Source: Streptococcus mitis NCTC 12261
Lineage (GTDB): Bacteria; Bacillota; Bacilli; Lactobacillales; Streptococcaceae
Length of the DNA stretch: 64,000 bases
Direction: 5' to 3'
NCBI RefSeq assembly: GCF_000148585.2
Contig: NZ_CP028414.1
Location: 1,541,501 to 1,605,500, forward strand
How positions within the stretch are numbered: the first letter of the stretch is position 1; each line of letters begins with the position of its first letter. The position numbers and the translations under genes are program-made. The notes under the pieces are model-generated. The model was not told the DNA's origin and ran no database searches. It was given only the letters and a program-made list of their open reading frames with translations. Of this stretch, positions 8,800 to 20,838 are shown in pieces.

Positions 8800-10758
8800 T
8801 TATTTAACATGATTTTCTGCTTCTTTTTGAGCTTTTTCGATTGCTTTTTTACTTTCTTGCTCCCATTTAGTCTTAGCTTCTTCATACTGTTTGGTTGTCA
8901 CAGTATCTTTTTGCAGTTTCATGTACTTGTAGTTATTGCCATCACCCTTGATGCCGACCAGTGAATAGCCTCTTGTAAATGGCGTTACTTTGGTTACAGA
9001 TGCTGTACCACCACTTGACATTGCTGACATAATCAGAGAATTGTCAATCATCCAAGCCTGTGCTTCAGCATATTTTTCATAGCGTTTGGCTACATCTTTA
9101 TTTTCGCTATCTGCATCTTTGAGCATCTTGGTGTAAGTATCAAGTCCCAAGCTAGCAATCTTAGCTTTATCTTCTTGAGCATCTAGACCAAAAATCTTGA
9201 GGTAGAATCCATCCTCTGCATTGAAAGGATTAAGATAAGTTGACGGATCTTGGTAGTCACCTACCCAACCATCAAAGTTCAAATCATAGTCACGATCAGC
9301 TGGTGTTGGCGCTAAAAAGGCTACATTATTAAAATCATCCGTTGAAAGTTGTTGAACATCAATGACAATGTTATCAGCACCTAAAACCGACTCAAGGGTT
9401 TGCTTAACTGAGTTCATGCCTGTCACAGCATTTTTACTAGTCTGATCAACTGCAACATCCAAGTGAATTGGGAAAGTCACACCTTGACTTGCCAATTCTT
9501 TTTTAGCTTCCGCAAATTTTGCTTGGGCTTTTTCTTTGTTGAAATAGGCATCCTGAGCATCTGCCAAGTTAATATCTGACCATTCTGTGCCATAGTTGAC
9601 CAATTTAGAAGCAACTACTTCTCCAAAGGTCTTGTCTCCAACTTGGACAAATGTAGGAGGCACTAGGGTGTTACGAAGAGTCTTGCTAGCTGCTTCTTCC
9701 CCGTTTGACTGAGCAGAATAGGCTGTGCGGTCCAGGGCAAAGTTCACCGCTTGGCGGAAGTTTTTGTTCAAGACAGCTGTCTCAGTTGACTTCTTCTGCT
9801 CATCTGTCGTTTTAGACGTATGGTTGTAAGCCTTACGGTTGACGTTGAAATTGAAATACCAAGAAGTCTTGTCCTGCAAGCTATAGACGATATTATCCTT
9901 ATATTTCTCCTTGGTCTTAGCAAAGTTAGAACTATTTGGATAAACCCCAGCGATAGAATAAGCTCCACTTTCAAAGTTACGGATGGTCAATTCTTGGTCT
10001 GAACCATCAAAGTAAGCCAATTTTACGTGTTCAATTGATACTTTGTCATGATCATAGTAATGTGGGTTCTTCACATACTCGATCGATGATTTTGATGTGA
10101 AATCTTTTAACAAATAAGGTCCGCTGTAGAGAATACTATCTGGAGATAAGGTACCAAAATCTTTGCCTTTTGAATTTAGAAATTCTTCATTCACTGGGAA
10201 AAGGATACTATTGGTTGTTTTTGAGTTCCAGTAAGGTTCTGGGCGCGCCAAAGTATACTCAACAGTCTGGTCGTCAATTGCTTTCACTCCAACCTTAGAA
10301 AAGTCAGAATCCGCTCCTGTAATATAATCATTCAAGCCCTTGATCGAGTTTTGAATCAAGTCAATGGCCTGGGATTTATTATCCACTGCGTACTTGATAC
10401 CTGTCACAAAATCCTGGGCCTTGACTGGGGCGTACTCTTCACCGTCAGCCGTGAACCATTTAGCATCTTTTCTTAATTTGTAGGTATAAGTCAGACCGTC
10501 GCTTGAAACAGACCAGTCCTCTGCCAAAGATGGAACTAGGTTTCCGTGGTTGTCATTTTCAAGCAAACCATCAACTAGGTTAGTAATGATAGCTGTATTA
10601 TCAGCGTAGTAGTCTAACAAGTAGTTAAATGTAGTTGGATTTCCACTAAAGGTTGATGAGTAAGTTTTTGTATCTGAACCTGATTGTCCGCAAGCAGCTA
10701 AAAGCAAAGCAGCCGCAAAGGTCAGGCCTGCGCTAAGAACACGCTTTTTTGTATTCAT
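8800..10758 (-). CDS. AliB/AmiA-like oligopeptide-binding lipoprotein
   Basis: 652-residue family 5 solute-binding protein. The signal peptide ends in the lipobox LLLAACGQ (Cys about residue 23). The mature part carries the SBP_bac_5 pattern (PSLAEDWSVSSDGLTYTYKL, FNFNVNRKAYN, DYDLNFDGWVGDYQDPSTYL). AliA/AliB-type proteins deliver peptides to the shared Ami permease; no permease or ATPase gene is here, which is normal for them. Its place between dexB and cpsA is not that of aliA in standard pneumococcal loci. It recalls the aliB-like ORFs of non-encapsulated pneumococci, of serotype 25/38 loci and of S. mitis. Own promoter and terminator. Confidence 0.88.
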   Translation of the reverse strand: MNTKKRVLSAGLTFAAALLLAACGQSGSDTKTYSSTFSGNPTTFNYLLDYYADNTAIITNLVDGLLENDNHGNLVPSLAEDWSVSSDGLTYTYKLRKDAKWFTADGEEYAPVKAQDFVTGIKYAVDNKSQAIDLIQNSIKGLNDYITGADSDFSKVGVKAIDDQTVEYTLARPEPYWNSKTTNSILFPVNEEFLNSKGKDFGTLSPDSILYSGPYLLKDFTSKSSIEYVKNPHYYDHDKVSIEHVKLAYFDGSDQELTIRNFESGAYSIAGVYPNSSNFAKTKEKYKDNIVYSLQDKTSWYFNFNVNRKAYNHTSKTTDEQKKSTETAVLNKNFRQAVNFALDRTAYSAQSNGEEAASKTLRNTLVPPTFVQVGDKTFGEVVASKLVNYGTEWSDINLADAQDAYFNKEKAQAKFAEAKKELASQGVTFPIHLDVAVDQTSKNAVTGMNSVKQTLESVLGADNIVIDVQQLSTDDFNNVAFLAPTPADRDYDLNFDGWVGDYQDPSTYLNPFNAEDGFYLKIFGLDAQEDKAKIASLGLDTYTKMLKDADSENKDVAKRYEKYAEAQAWMIDNSLIMSAMSSGGTASVTKVTPFTRGYSLVGIKGDGNNYKYMKLQKDTVTTKQYEEAKTKWEQESKKAIEKAQKEAENHVK

Positions 10759-10797
10759 CTTCTTTCTCCTTTATGTTAGTTTTTATAACATAAGTTT

Positions 10798-10826
10798 ATT
10801 TTACCAAAATAGTGGGAATTTGTAAA
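10798..10826 (-). promoter_or_regulatory. Promoter of the oligopeptide-binding protein gene
   Basis: Minus strand TTTACA (10821-10826), 17-bp spacer, TAAAAT (10798-10803), 40 bp upstream of the start codon. Confidence 0.7.
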
Positions 10827-10870
10827 GTTAATTGAATTTTGAGAATGAAAGTTTATAAACTTTAGTCATA

Positions 10871-10917
10871 AAAAAACAAAGGATTTCTGTCTTTCATACA
10901 GTCCTCCCTTGTTTTTA
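10871..10917 (-). terminator. Intrinsic terminator after dexB
   Basis: Imperfect hairpin pairing AACAAGGGAGGA with TCCTTTGTT around a short CTGT/ACAG inner stem, followed by seven T on the minus strand, about 40 bp after the dexB stop. Confidence 0.65.
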
Positions 10918-10953
10918 TACGATTTCAATTTTAAATTTTTCTGTAAAAAATGT

Positions 10954-12570
<1,617 letters not shown>

Positions 12571-12595
12571 TCATTATTTTAATAATCTACAGTCT

Positions 12596-12634
12596 ATGAT
12601 AGCGCTTTTCAGATTTTTATGCAAGCGTTTGCCT
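12596..12634 (-). promoter_or_regulatory. dexB promoter overlapped by a cre (CcpA) site
   Basis: Minus strand -35 TTGCAT (12619-12624), 17-bp spacer, -10 TATCAT (12596-12601). The sequence ATGCAAGCGTTTGCCT at 12619-12634 matches the cre pattern TGNAANCGNTNNCA closely and covers the -35 box, a position expected to give repression by CcpA. Confidence 0.7.
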
Positions 12635-12688
12635 AATCTTTTTGATTCCTTTTTTAACTCCATAGTTTCCTAACTTCCATTTTTTTAT

Positions 12689-12694
12689 TATAAT
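12689..12694 (+). promoter_or_regulatory. -10 box upstream of the DUF1846 gene
   Basis: TATAAT 19 bp upstream of the ATG, with no clear -35. The message would have a very short leader. Confidence 0.4.
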
Positions 12695-12713
12695 AGAGGT
12701 CAGAGGTAAAAAA

Positions 12714-14198
12714 ATGAAAAAACAAGCTTTTAGTTCTGAACAATATTTGAATCTACAGCGCGACCACATTTTGGAGCGCATTAACCAATTTGACGGCAAG
12801 CTCTACTTGGAGTTTGGTGGCAAAATGTTAGAAGATTTTCACGCTGCTCGTGTTCTTCCTGGTTATGAGCCTGACAACAAAATCAAGCTCTTGCAAGAAT
12901 TGAAAGAGCAAGTCGAGGTTGTAATTGCCATTAATGCTAACAACATCGAACATTCCAAAGCACGTGGTGACTTGGGCATTTCTTATGACCAAGAAGTTCT
13001 TCGTTTGATTGACAAATTCAATGAACTGGGAATTTTTGTTGGCTCCGTTGTCATCACACAGTACGCTGGCCAACCAGCTGCAGATGCCTTCCGCAACCAA
13101 CTTGAGAAAAACGGAATTGATTCTTATCTTCACTATCCAATCAAAGGATATCCAACGGATATGGATCACATCATTTCTCCAGAAGGCATGGGAAAAAATG
13201 ACTACATCAAAACCAGTCGCAACTTGATCGTCGTAACTGCTCCTGGACCTGGTTCTGGAAAATTGGCAACCTGTATGTCCAATATGTACCACGACCAAAT
13301 CAATGGTATCAAGTCTGGTTACGCTAAATTTGAAACCTTTCCAGTTTGGAATCTTCCCCTTCATCACCCAGTCAATTTGGCCTACGAGGCTGCCACAGCT
13401 GACCTTGATGATGTCAACATGATTGACCCCTTCCATCTCCAAACCTACGGAGAAACCACTGTCAACTACAACCGTGATATCGAGATTTTCCCAGTGCTCA
13501 AGCGCATGTTAGAACGTATCCTTGGTAAATCTCCATACGCTTCTCCGACAGATATGGGTGTCAACATGGTTGGTTTCGCTATTACAGATGATGAAGCTGC
13601 TGTCGAAGCTTCTAAACAAGAAATCATCCGCCGCTACTATCAAACTGTTCTTGATTTTAAAGCCGAAAAAGTTGGTGAAGCAGCTGTCAAGAAAATCGAG
13701 TTGCTTATGAATGACCTCGGTATCACACCAGCAGACCGTAAGGTTGCTGTTGCTGCACGTCAAAAAGCAGAAGAAACTGGTGGACCAGCCCTAGCCCTTG
13801 AATTGCCAAGCGGAGAAATTGTCACAGGTAAGAACTCAGAGCTCTTTGGCCCTACAGCCGCTGCTCTTATCAACGCTATCAAGAAATCAGCTGACATCGC
13901 TAAAGAAGTAAAACTAATCGAACCTGAAGTTGTTAAGCCAATCCAAGGTCTTAAAATCGATCATCTCGGTAGCCGCAATCCACGCCTTCATTCAAATGAA
14001 ATCCTGATTGCACTTGCTATCACAGCTACAGAAAATCCTGATGCTGCTCGTGCTATGGAAGAACTTGGCAACCTCAAAGGAAGCGAAGCCCACTCAACCA
14101 TCATCTTAACCGATGAAGACAAGAATGTCCTTCGCAAATTGGGTATCAATGTAACCTTTGACCCTTACTACCAATACGACCGCTTGTATCGTAAATAA
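12714..14198 (+). CDS. DUF1846 family protein
   Basis: 494-residue cytosolic protein, the only member type seen between dexB and luxS in mitis-group streptococci. Family traits visible: [20 protein letters not shown], an [20 protein letters not shown] segment that looks like a phosphate-binding loop, and a C-terminal [15 protein letters not shown] block. The family is structurally characterised but has no assigned reaction; a nucleotide-dependent function is inferred from the GPGSGK stretch. It diverges from dexB and ends at a hairpin terminator. Confidence 0.88.
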   Translation: MKKQAFSSEQYLNLQRDHILERINQFDGKLYLEFGGKMLEDFHAARVLPGYEPDNKIKLLQELKEQVEVVIAINANNIEHSKARGDLGISYDQEVLRLIDKFNELGIFVGSVVITQYAGQPAADAFRNQLEKNGIDSYLHYPIKGYPTDMDHIISPEGMGKNDYIKTSRNLIVVTAPGPGSGKLATCMSNMYHDQINGIKSGYAKFETFPVWNLPLHHPVNLAYEAATADLDDVNMIDPFHLQTYGETTVNYNRDIEIFPVLKRMLERILGKSPYASPTDMGVNMVGFAITDDEAAVEASKQEIIRRYYQTVLDFKAEKVGEAAVKKIELLMNDLGITPADRKVAVAARQKAEETGGPALALELPSGEIVTGKNSELFGPTAAALINAIKKSADIAKEVKLIEPEVVKPIQGLKIDHLGSRNPRLHSNEILIALAITATENPDAARAMEELGNLKGSEAHSTIILTDEDKNVLRKLGINVTFDPYYQYDRLYRK

Positions 14199-14205
14199 AG
14201 ATTTC

Positions 14206-14233
14206 AACCTCTCCAGCCTCGGAGAGGTTTTCT
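14206..14233 (+). terminator. Intrinsic terminator after the DUF1846 gene
   Basis: AACCTCTCC-agcctc-GGAGAGGTT followed by TTCTCTCT, 8 bp after the stop. Confidence 0.7.
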
Positions 14234-14259
14234 CTCTGTCTCAAGAGCTGGCTTTATGT

Positions 14260-14265
14260 TATAAT
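14260..14265 (+). promoter_or_regulatory. Extended -10 promoter of luxS
   Basis: TATGTTATAAT provides a TATAAT with an upstream TG two bases before it, 27 bp before the luxS ATG. The -35 is weak, as is usual with extended -10 promoters. Confidence 0.6.
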
Positions 14266-14292
14266 GAAATTAGAAAACTGAAAGGATTTACC

Positions 14293-14775
14293 ATGTCAAA
14301 AGAAGTTATTGTTGAAAGTTTTGAACTTGACCACACCATTGTTAAAGCACCCTATGTTCGCTTGATCGGGGAAGAAACAGGGCCAAAGGGAGATGTCATC
14401 TCCAATTATGATATTCGTTTAGTGCAACCAAACGAAGACTCTATCCCTACCGCTGGCCTTCACACTATTGAGCACCTCTTAGCCAAGCTCATCCGTACCC
14501 GCATCGACGGCATGATTGACTGTTCACCATTTGGTTGCCGCACAGGCTTCCATATGATTATGTGGGGGCGCCACACCAGTGCTGAAATCGCGGCCGTCAT
14601 CAAGGATTCGCTCAAGGAAATCGCTGAGACTACTACTTGGGAAGACGTCCCTGGAACAACCATCGAATCTTGCGGTAACTACAAGGATCACAGCCTCTTT
14701 TCAGCTAAAGAATGGGCAAAATTGATTCTCCAACAAGGAATCTCTGACGATGCCTTTGAACGTCATGTCATCTAA
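14293..14775 (+). CDS. luxS: S-ribosylhomocysteine lyase LuxS
   Basis: 160 residues from the ATG at 14293, which follows AAAGGA. The HTIEH metal motif ([15 protein letters not shown]) and the catalytic Cys in [15 protein letters not shown] are present. The enzyme splits S-ribosylhomocysteine into homocysteine and the AI-2 precursor DPD, linking the methyl cycle with AI-2 signalling. Position between the DUF1846 gene and clpL is conserved in the pneumococcal chromosome. Confidence 0.96.
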   Translation: MSKEVIVESFELDHTIVKAPYVRLIGEETGPKGDVISNYDIRLVQPNEDSIPTAGLHTIEHLLAKLIRTRIDGMIDCSPFGCRTGFHMIMWGRHTSAEIAAVIKDSLKEIAETTTWEDVPGTTIESCGNYKDHSLFSAKEWAKLILQQGISDDAFERHVI

Positions 14776-14785
14776 TAATAAAAAA

Positions 14786-14816
14786 GAAACCAGCTTTTGA
14801 ACTGGTTCCTTTTTTT
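14786..14816. terminator. Bidirectional terminator between luxS and clpL
   Basis: GAAACCAG-cttttgaa-CTGGTTCC followed by seven T on the plus strand, with an A-run on the other flank, so it can stop the convergent luxS and clpL transcripts. Confidence 0.8.
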
Positions 14817-14833
14817 ATTTTCAAAATCTTGAT

Positions 14834-16939
14834 TTAGGCTTTTTCACGAATGACCAAAACACCATCTTCCATGTCAGCTTCTAGGTGCTTAGCATCAAGG
14901 TTATCCAAGTGGAAGTCTGTGACTTTGTCACGGATTTGTTGTTCAACCACACGACGGAGTGGACGAACACCCATGATTTCATCGTAGCCTTCCTCAGTCA
15001 TGTATTCTTTAGCAGCTTCGCTCACTGCCAAGTCAATGTCTTTCTTAGAAAGCGTCTTGTTAACTTCAACCAACATAAGGTCTACAATCTTAGAAAGATC
15101 TTCTTTGCTCAAGTGTGAGAATTCGATGACAGCATTGAAACGGTTAAGGAATTCTGGACGGAAGTAAGGTTTCAAACGATCCATCAATTCTGGTTTGTCC
15201 GCATCTTCTGTCAAGTTGGCTTCATAGCCAAATCCAGCATTTGAGGTCGCAATAATGACAGTGTTCTTGAAGTTTACTGTATTTCCTTGACCATCTGTCA
15301 AACGACCATCATCCAAAACTTGAAGGAGAAGGGTGATGACTTGAGGGTCAGCCTTTTCAATTTCGTCGAGAAGGACGATTGAGTATGGATTGCGACGGAC
15401 GCGTTCTGTCAAGGTATTGTTGTTGTCATCGTAACCAACATAACCTGCAGTTGTACCAATCAATTTAGATACGGCTGTGCGGTCGCTGTATTCTGACATG
15501 TCCAAACGGATGATAGCATCTTTCGTTCCGAACATATCTAGAGCCAATTGTTTAGCCAACTCAGTCTTACCAACACCAGTAGGACCTACAAAGAGGAAGC
15601 TACCGATTGGACGGTTACCTTCATCAAAACCAGCACGGTTACGACGGATAGCTTTTGCTACTGCTTCAACGGCCTTATCTTGACCAATAACTTTCGTCTG
15701 CAAACGATGACCCATATCTTTCAAACGTTCGATGTCCGTAGCCCCCATTTGAGATACTGGAATACCGGTCATTCGTTCTACAGATTCAGCCACATCGTTG
15801 ACACTTGCAGTCACTTTCATATCTTCTGTATGGTTTTCGATTTTCTTTTCCAATTCTGCAATGCGTGTTTTATAGTTTAGAGCTGCTTCAAAATCTTCTG
15901 CCTCAACTGCTTTTTCTTGCTTGTCTTTTTCTGCCTCAATTTCACGTTCAACAGCATGAACATCTGTTACTGGATGCTGAGCTGCCAAGTGAGCTGCCGT
16001 TACATCGACAAGGTCGATAGCCTTATCTGGCAAGCTACGTTGAGGAATATACTGAACAGAATAATCAACGGCAGCTTTTAAGACTTCATCTGGCAAAATA
16101 ACATTGTGGTGTTGTTGATAGAGATCACGAATTCCTTGAAGGATTTTAAAAGTATCCTCTGCTGAAGGAGCATTAACCTTCACTTCGTTGAAACGACGAG
16201 CAAGGGCTGCATTTTTCAAGATAGTATTACGGTATTCATCTTGAGTAGTTGCGCCAATCACTGTCAATTCTCCACGTGAAAGAGCTGGTTTCAAGATATC
16301 AGCAAGACCTTTAGACCCTTGACCATCACCTGTGCTACCAGCCCCAAGAATTTGGTGAATTTCGTCGAAGAAAAGGATAATATTTCCAGCTTCTTTGACT
16401 TCGTTTACCAAGTTTTGAATGTTTTCTTCAAAGCTACCACGGTATTGAGTACCAGCTTCAAGTCCAGAAATATCAATAGAAATGATCTCTTTGTTCTTGA
16501 TTGCTGCAGGAACGTCACCGTTCACGATAGCTTGGGCCAATCCTTCTACTACTGCAGTTTTACCAACACCAGCATCACCGACGAGAACTGGATTATTCTT
16601 TGTGCGACGAGAAAGAATTTCAGAAGTTTCTTGGATTTCTTTATTACGTCCAATAACCGGATCTAACTTACCTTCACGTGCTTCTGCAGTCAAGTTTCGA
16701 CCTAGTTTTGCAAGGACACCGTCTTGTTTCATACCTGAAGACTGTTGTTTCATTTGTCCATCAGCTTCTGCATTTCCTGGCAATTGACCAGTTGCACGAT
16801 AGTGAGCGAACTCTTCAGGCGTTACTTCACGGCCGTTAATCAAGTAACGACGGTTTTCTGAACTATATCCACGCATACCACCCATCAATTGGTTAAATAA
16901 ATCATCCATGTTGTTAAAATTATTAAAGTTGTTGTTCAT
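14834..16939 (-). CDS. clpL: ATP-dependent Clp protease-type chaperone ClpL
   Basis: 701-residue HSP100 protein. The Asn-rich N-terminus ([20 protein letters not shown]) replaces the double Clp N domain of ClpC. Two AAA+ modules follow, with Walker A sites [13 protein letters not shown] and [12 protein letters not shown], a middle coiled segment ([20 protein letters not shown]) and the ClpB-D2 C-terminal lid. ClpL is a stand-alone disaggregase-type chaperone induced by heat in streptococci. Two CtsR boxes overlap its promoter, and a long leader of about 230 bp precedes the start. Confidence 0.95.
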   Translation of the reverse strand: MNNNFNNFNNMDDLFNQLMGGMRGYSSENRRYLINGREVTPEEFAHYRATGQLPGNAEADGQMKQQSSGMKQDGVLAKLGRNLTAEAREGKLDPVIGRNKEIQETSEILSRRTKNNPVLVGDAGVGKTAVVEGLAQAIVNGDVPAAIKNKEIISIDISGLEAGTQYRGSFEENIQNLVNEVKEAGNIILFFDEIHQILGAGSTGDGQGSKGLADILKPALSRGELTVIGATTQDEYRNTILKNAALARRFNEVKVNAPSAEDTFKILQGIRDLYQQHHNVILPDEVLKAAVDYSVQYIPQRSLPDKAIDLVDVTAAHLAAQHPVTDVHAVEREIEAEKDKQEKAVEAEDFEAALNYKTRIAELEKKIENHTEDMKVTASVNDVAESVERMTGIPVSQMGATDIERLKDMGHRLQTKVIGQDKAVEAVAKAIRRNRAGFDEGNRPIGSFLFVGPTGVGKTELAKQLALDMFGTKDAIIRLDMSEYSDRTAVSKLIGTTAGYVGYDDNNNTLTERVRRNPYSIVLLDEIEKADPQVITLLLQVLDDGRLTDGQGNTVNFKNTVIIATSNAGFGYEANLTEDADKPELMDRLKPYFRPEFLNRFNAVIEFSHLSKEDLSKIVDLMLVEVNKTLSKKDIDLAVSEAAKEYMTEEGYDEIMGVRPLRRVVEQQIRDKVTDFHLDNLDAKHLEADMEDGVLVIREKA

Positions 16940-17016
16940 ATTCTTTACCTCTTTTTGTTATTTATTATTACTGATATTGACTATCTTTGACTTTTTCTTT
17001 AAAAAATTTAGACTAG

Positions 17017-17106
17017 CTAAATCGCTACTCTACGTACTATTTCTGGTTTTTCTTTTTCAAGCAGGAGTAGACTATCTTTACTTCTAAAGATTTCTAGATT
17101 AAACAT
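17017..17106 (-). CDS. Possible 29-residue leader ORF upstream of clpL
   Basis: Within the clpL 5' leader an ATG at 17106 follows GAGGTGG with a suitable 7-base gap and opens a 30-codon frame (starting MFNLEIFRSKDSLLLLEKEK) that ends at 17017. No homology is recognised. The strong ribosome-binding site is the only reason to list it. Confidence 0.35.
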   Translation of the reverse strand: MFNLEIFRSKDSLLLLEKEKPEIVRRVAI

Positions 17107-17175
17107 AGACCCCACCTCTTTCTATTTTACTTTAAATAAGTGTTCTAGTAAGGCTTTCATTTACCTTACGTTCAT

Positions 17176-17225
17176 AATATACTACATTAGTCAAAAAAGG
17201 TCAAGGAATTTGACTTTAATTGACC
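17176..17225 (-). promoter_or_regulatory. clpL promoter with two CtsR operators
   Basis: Minus strand -35 TTGACC (17199-17204), 17-bp spacer, -10 TATATT (17176-17181). Two CtsR heptad repeats are present: AGTCAAA-aaa-GGTCAAG at 17189-17205, covering the -35, and GGTCAAT-taa-AGTCAAA on the other strand, ending at 17225. CtsR repression of clpL is established for pneumococcus. Confidence 0.85.
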
Positions 17226-17241
17226 AATATTTTTTAAAAAG

Positions 17242-17267
17242 CAAAAACACCCTGAAACATCAGGGTG
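17242..17267 (-). terminator. Intrinsic terminator after mraY
   Basis: CACCCTG-atgttt-CAGGGTG followed by TTTTTG on the minus strand, ending the rsmH-ftsL-pbpX-mraY operon 7 bp after the mraY stop. Confidence 0.85.
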
Positions 17268-17273
17268 CCATTC

Positions 17274-18254
17274 TTACATCAAATACAAAATTGCTAGGGT
17301 CAGGAGACTTGCTAGAAGCCCCACTCCCCAAAAGAAGAAGTCAACCTTCCACTCGCTCCAAGGATTTCCTTTACCAGACAATCCTCCAAGTTCAAAATGG
17401 TGATGCACAGGCGTCATACGGAAAATACGTTTTCCACCAGTCATTTTGAAATAGCCGACTTGCATCATGACCGAAGTTGTTTCAAAGACATAAATAATTC
17501 CGATAATCAAGAGAGTCCATTCTTGGTGGAGAGCCATTGAAATAGCTGCCAGCATTCCACCGAGAGCCAAACTTCCCACATCTCCCATAAAGACCTTAGC
17601 AGGCTTATGGTTAAAGACAAAGAAACCAAGCAAACCACCAATCATGGCAAGAATCACTAGAAGGATATCCATCTGACCTTGCACATAGGCAATAACTCCA
17701 TAGGCAGACAAACTAATCACAACGGAAATGCTAGCTAAACCGTCAATACCGTCTGTCAAGTTTACTGCGTTTGAAAAACCGACTAGCCAGAAAAGAGCGA
17801 AGACAATATAGAAAATCCCTAGATGCACTTGGTAGCCAAAGACAGAAAGCATATCGCCACCACGCTCATAGAAAAGGTAGAAAATGACACCACCTAGAAG
17901 CTGAAGAGCCAATTTCTGCTTGGGATTTAGCCCCTCATTGATTTTTCGGAAGACCTTGAGAAAGTCGTCCAAAAATCCGATTAAACCATAAAGAACCAAG
18001 ATAAATAAAATCATACCAACATTATTGCTGAGTTGATTACTAAATAGGGCGAAAAAGAAAGCAACTAAAACAGAAGCAATTAAGAAAACCAAACCTCCCA
18101 TGGTAGGAGTCCCAGCTTTTGCCTGGTGCTGTTTGACATCCTCATGCATCTGCTGGCCTGTAATTTGCGCCTTTCTATAAAATTGGATAAAGGCCGGAAT
18201 TCCTACTAAAGTTAGTAAAAATGTCACAATTCCAGCACTGATAGAAATAAACAT
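17274..18254 (-). CDS. mraY: Phospho-N-acetylmuramoyl-pentapeptide transferase MraY
   Basis: 326 residues with about ten membrane spans. Family signatures: DDFLKV (catalytic Asp pair), [31 protein letters not shown], and [13 protein letters not shown] near the C-terminus. It makes lipid I from UDP-MurNAc-pentapeptide and undecaprenyl phosphate. It starts 1 bp after pbpX and shares its operon. Confidence 0.96.
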   Translation of the reverse strand: MFISISAGIVTFLLTLVGIPAFIQFYRKAQITGQQMHEDVKQHQAKAGTPTMGGLVFLIASVLVAFFFALFSNQLSNNVGMILFILVLYGLIGFLDDFLKVFRKINEGLNPKQKLALQLLGGVIFYLFYERGGDMLSVFGYQVHLGIFYIVFALFWLVGFSNAVNLTDGIDGLASISVVISLSAYGVIAYVQGQMDILLVILAMIGGLLGFFVFNHKPAKVFMGDVGSLALGGMLAAISMALHQEWTLLIIGIIYVFETTSVMMQVGYFKMTGGKRIFRMTPVHHHFELGGLSGKGNPWSEWKVDFFFWGVGLLASLLTLAILYLM

Positions 18255-18255
18255 A

Positions 18256-20508
18256 TTAGTCTCCTAAAGTTAATTTAATTTTTTTAATGTTTTTGATAGC
18301 TGTATTAGTCCGAACATCTTGCTTCTGAACGACGGAACCTGAACCTTCAAATTCCAGTTCAATATCCAACCATTTAGCAAAGGTCTCAGCAGTCTCTTTT
18401 TTCCAGCCATACATGTCTGGAATTTCTTCTACCTTATCCGATAAAAGGAGAACTTGTTGGTTTGGTGCAAGATTGGTCCCTTCTTCTACAGAAGTCTCTT
18501 TAATCTTTGTTCCAGTACCTACAACGATTGGTTGCACAATATTTCGGCGTAAGGCTTCCGCCAAATCACCGGGTGAAATATCCTTGATGCTAGGCATTGC
18601 ATAAGAAGACTCTGTAGTCACTTGATCTAAATTCTTAGCTGGAGATTGAAGATTGAGAGATTCTTTCATAGCTGAAGCTCGCTCCAAGATAGGATTAGCA
18701 AATTCTCCCAATTGGATACCTGAATAATGTTCAGGTTGTTGAACCGTTACATACAAGATAAAATCAGGATTTTCAGCAGGGTTCATAGCCACAACCGAGA
18801 AAATGTAGTTGGTAGAACCAACCAAGTAGCCTCCATTTTTCTCGTCAGCGATTTGAGCCGTACCAGACTTGAGGGCTACATTTTGACCTGGAACATTGAC
18901 AGTTGCTTTTCCTGTACTATGATTGTACATAGTTCCATATCTAGGATCCGTTCCTACCAAGACCATGTGAGTACGGGTTTGGCTAGCTGCATCTTTCGAA
19001 ACGGGATTTCCTACGATTTCTTTTTGAGATTTACGAACGGTTTGATCATTTGGATCATACAAGGCCGTAATAAATTTAGGCTCTAGCATGACGCCATCAT
19101 TGGCAATGGCTGTAAAGGCACGAATCATTTGCGTCTGAGTTACTGAAATCCCTTGTCCAAATGAACTCTGAGCAATATTAACAATATTGTCAGCTGGAAG
19201 TTGGCCTGCATATTCATCTGTCAAACCAAAACGAGTTGGAACCCCAAATTTAAAGCGGTTTAGATAATCCAACCACGTAGCATCACCCATTTTCTGCTCA
19301 AGAAGGGTCATCCCAATATTACTTGAGTGAGCAAACCCTTGAGAAAATGTCATCATACCACCACCGGTCAAACCTTCATTAACGTCCCAATCTCGAATTG
19401 TCGCATCCGCTATTTTTAATTCACTGCTATTGAAGTATTCTCCACCTGGGAAGGTATTGTTGTCAATAGAAGAAGCTAACGTCATGACCTTCATGGTTGA
19501 TCCTGGTTCGTAGTTACTTTGATAAAGAATATCACGCCAAACAAAGTCCTCAGTGATTCCTTCTTTAGTATCTGCATTAAAGGTAGGTCGTTGGGTGGTA
19601 GCGAGGATTTCACCGGTCTTGGCACTGACCAAGGTCGCGGTCATATACTTACCTTTTACTTTTTGTAGAAAGGCATCCATCTGAGTTTCCATGAAAGATT
19701 GGAGCGGGCTAGACAATGTTGTATAAACATCCTTACCATCCACAGTTTGTTGCGACACCTGTTCTGTACCTGGTACGATATTTCCTACACGGTCTTTTTC
19801 ATAGGTAATAATTCCGTCTGTCCCAGCAAGAATGGTATTTAACGAACTCTCCAGACCAGAAGTTCCTAATAAACTCTTACTGCCGTCCTCATTTTCATGG
19901 AGTTGGGCTAAACCAATAAAACTAGAAGCAAATTGTCCATTTGGGTAGCTTCTATTAGGGCTAGTTGTAAAGTCAATCCCTTCCACACTAGCATCTTTCA
20001 AATCTTTTTTAATAGCCATCATATTGGCATAGGTAATCCCATTTCCTTTTGCTCCAAAGGAAACTTGGGTCAGATTTGGTTGAGCTAGTTGCTCTTTCAC
20101 ATAAGCTTCATCCATATCCAAATACTTATGGAAGACTTCAGCTACCTTATTAAACTGCGAATCCTCTACATAAAGAATTTTACCCGTTGCTGACTTGTAT
20201 TTTTTATCAATAACAGCATAGACGTTATAAGAGGTCGCATCTTCAGCGATAGGCACTCCATTTCGGTCATAGATCGTCCCGCGTTTGGCAGGTACTGTTC
20301 GAGTGGTTTGGTGAACCTTTTTAGCCTCTTTTACCAAGTCAGTACCAAATATATTACCTTTTGCGATAATATACGCAAAATTGGCCAAAAAGAGGGCGAA
20401 AAGGGCAACAGCTACAAAGCTGAGGTACTTACCAACTATCCTACGGTTTTTTGCTGGAGATTTACGATTTTTTATCGCAAATCGGGTTATTTTTTCTGTC
20501 CATTTCAT
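18256..20508 (-). CDS. pbpX: Penicillin-binding protein 2X
   Basis: 750-residue class B transpeptidase for septal peptidoglycan synthesis. One N-terminal membrane anchor (about residues 28-48), a dimerisation domain, a transpeptidase domain with the active-site motifs STMK, SSN (AHSSNIGM) and KSGT ([10 protein letters not shown]), and two C-terminal PASTA domains. The threonine after the active-site serine and the glutamine in GTAQIA are the forms I recall from penicillin-sensitive strains. The transpeptidase region differs from the R6 sequence I remember at several sites, as expected for S. mitis or S. oralis. Confidence 0.95.
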   Translation of the reverse strand: MKWTEKITRFAIKNRKSPAKNRRIVGKYLSFVAVALFALFLANFAYIIAKGNIFGTDLVKEAKKVHQTTRTVPAKRGTIYDRNGVPIAEDATSYNVYAVIDKKYKSATGKILYVEDSQFNKVAEVFHKYLDMDEAYVKEQLAQPNLTQVSFGAKGNGITYANMMAIKKDLKDASVEGIDFTTSPNRSYPNGQFASSFIGLAQLHENEDGSKSLLGTSGLESSLNTILAGTDGIITYEKDRVGNIVPGTEQVSQQTVDGKDVYTTLSSPLQSFMETQMDAFLQKVKGKYMTATLVSAKTGEILATTQRPTFNADTKEGITEDFVWRDILYQSNYEPGSTMKVMTLASSIDNNTFPGGEYFNSSELKIADATIRDWDVNEGLTGGGMMTFSQGFAHSSNIGMTLLEQKMGDATWLDYLNRFKFGVPTRFGLTDEYAGQLPADNIVNIAQSSFGQGISVTQTQMIRAFTAIANDGVMLEPKFITALYDPNDQTVRKSQKEIVGNPVSKDAASQTRTHMVLVGTDPRYGTMYNHSTGKATVNVPGQNVALKSGTAQIADEKNGGYLVGSTNYIFSVVAMNPAENPDFILYVTVQQPEHYSGIQLGEFANPILERASAMKESLNLQSPAKNLDQVTTESSYAMPSIKDISPGDLAEALRRNIVQPIVVGTGTKIKETSVEEGTNLAPNQQVLLLSDKVEEIPDMYGWKKETAETFAKWLDIELEFEGSGSVVQKQDVRTNTAIKNIKKIKLTLGD

Positions 20509-20511
20509 ATC

Positions 20512-20829
20512 TTACTCCGCTGTTCGGATATTTTCATTATTCAATTTCAAATCTTTTTTATCTGCAATCTCTTTCAAGCGCTCTGAACGAATCAATTCAT
20601 TCACTTCCTGCTTAGCATCATCGAGCTCTGTCTTCTTTTCCTCTATCTGCGCATTGATTTTTGTTAAATCACTTTGCACTTGCAAGAGTCGTGTCTGCAT
20701 AAAGATGATGCTCACTGCTAAAACGAGAGCCGTAAAAGCGATGGAAAGATAAAAAGCCTTCTCCACACGTGAGAATTTTTTTATACGATTCTGCAAGAAT
20801 TGACTGGTTGTTTCTTTCTTATCTACCAT
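20512..20829 (-). CDS. ftsL: Cell division protein FtsL
   Basis: 105 residues with one membrane span (about 27-47) and an external leucine-zipper-like coiled coil (QVQSDLTKINAQIEEKKTELD). It is a bitopic member of the FtsLBQ divisome complex. It lies between rsmH and pbpX with gaps of 3-9 bp, the usual dcw remnant in streptococci. Confidence 0.92.
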   Translation of the reverse strand: MVDKKETTSQFLQNRIKKFSRVEKAFYLSIAFTALVLAVSIIFMQTRLLQVQSDLTKINAQIEEKKTELDDAKQEVNELIRSERLKEIADKKDLKLNNENIRTAE

Positions 20830-20838
20830 TTTTCCCTC

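Noticed and set aside
12828..13442. Long antisense ORF (204 codons) inside the DUF1846 gene
   Set aside because: It is a shadow of a well-conserved coding sequence, with a composition typical of an opposite-strand reading.
15477..16787. Several plus-strand ORFs inside clpL
   Set aside because: All are antisense to the AAA+ motifs of clpL and lack ribosome-binding sites.
18256..20508. Penicillin-resistance mosaic in pbpX
   Set aside because: The active-site motifs STMK, SSN and KSGTAQ keep the sensitive-type residues I remember; other differences are explained by species divergence. An alignment would be needed to say more.
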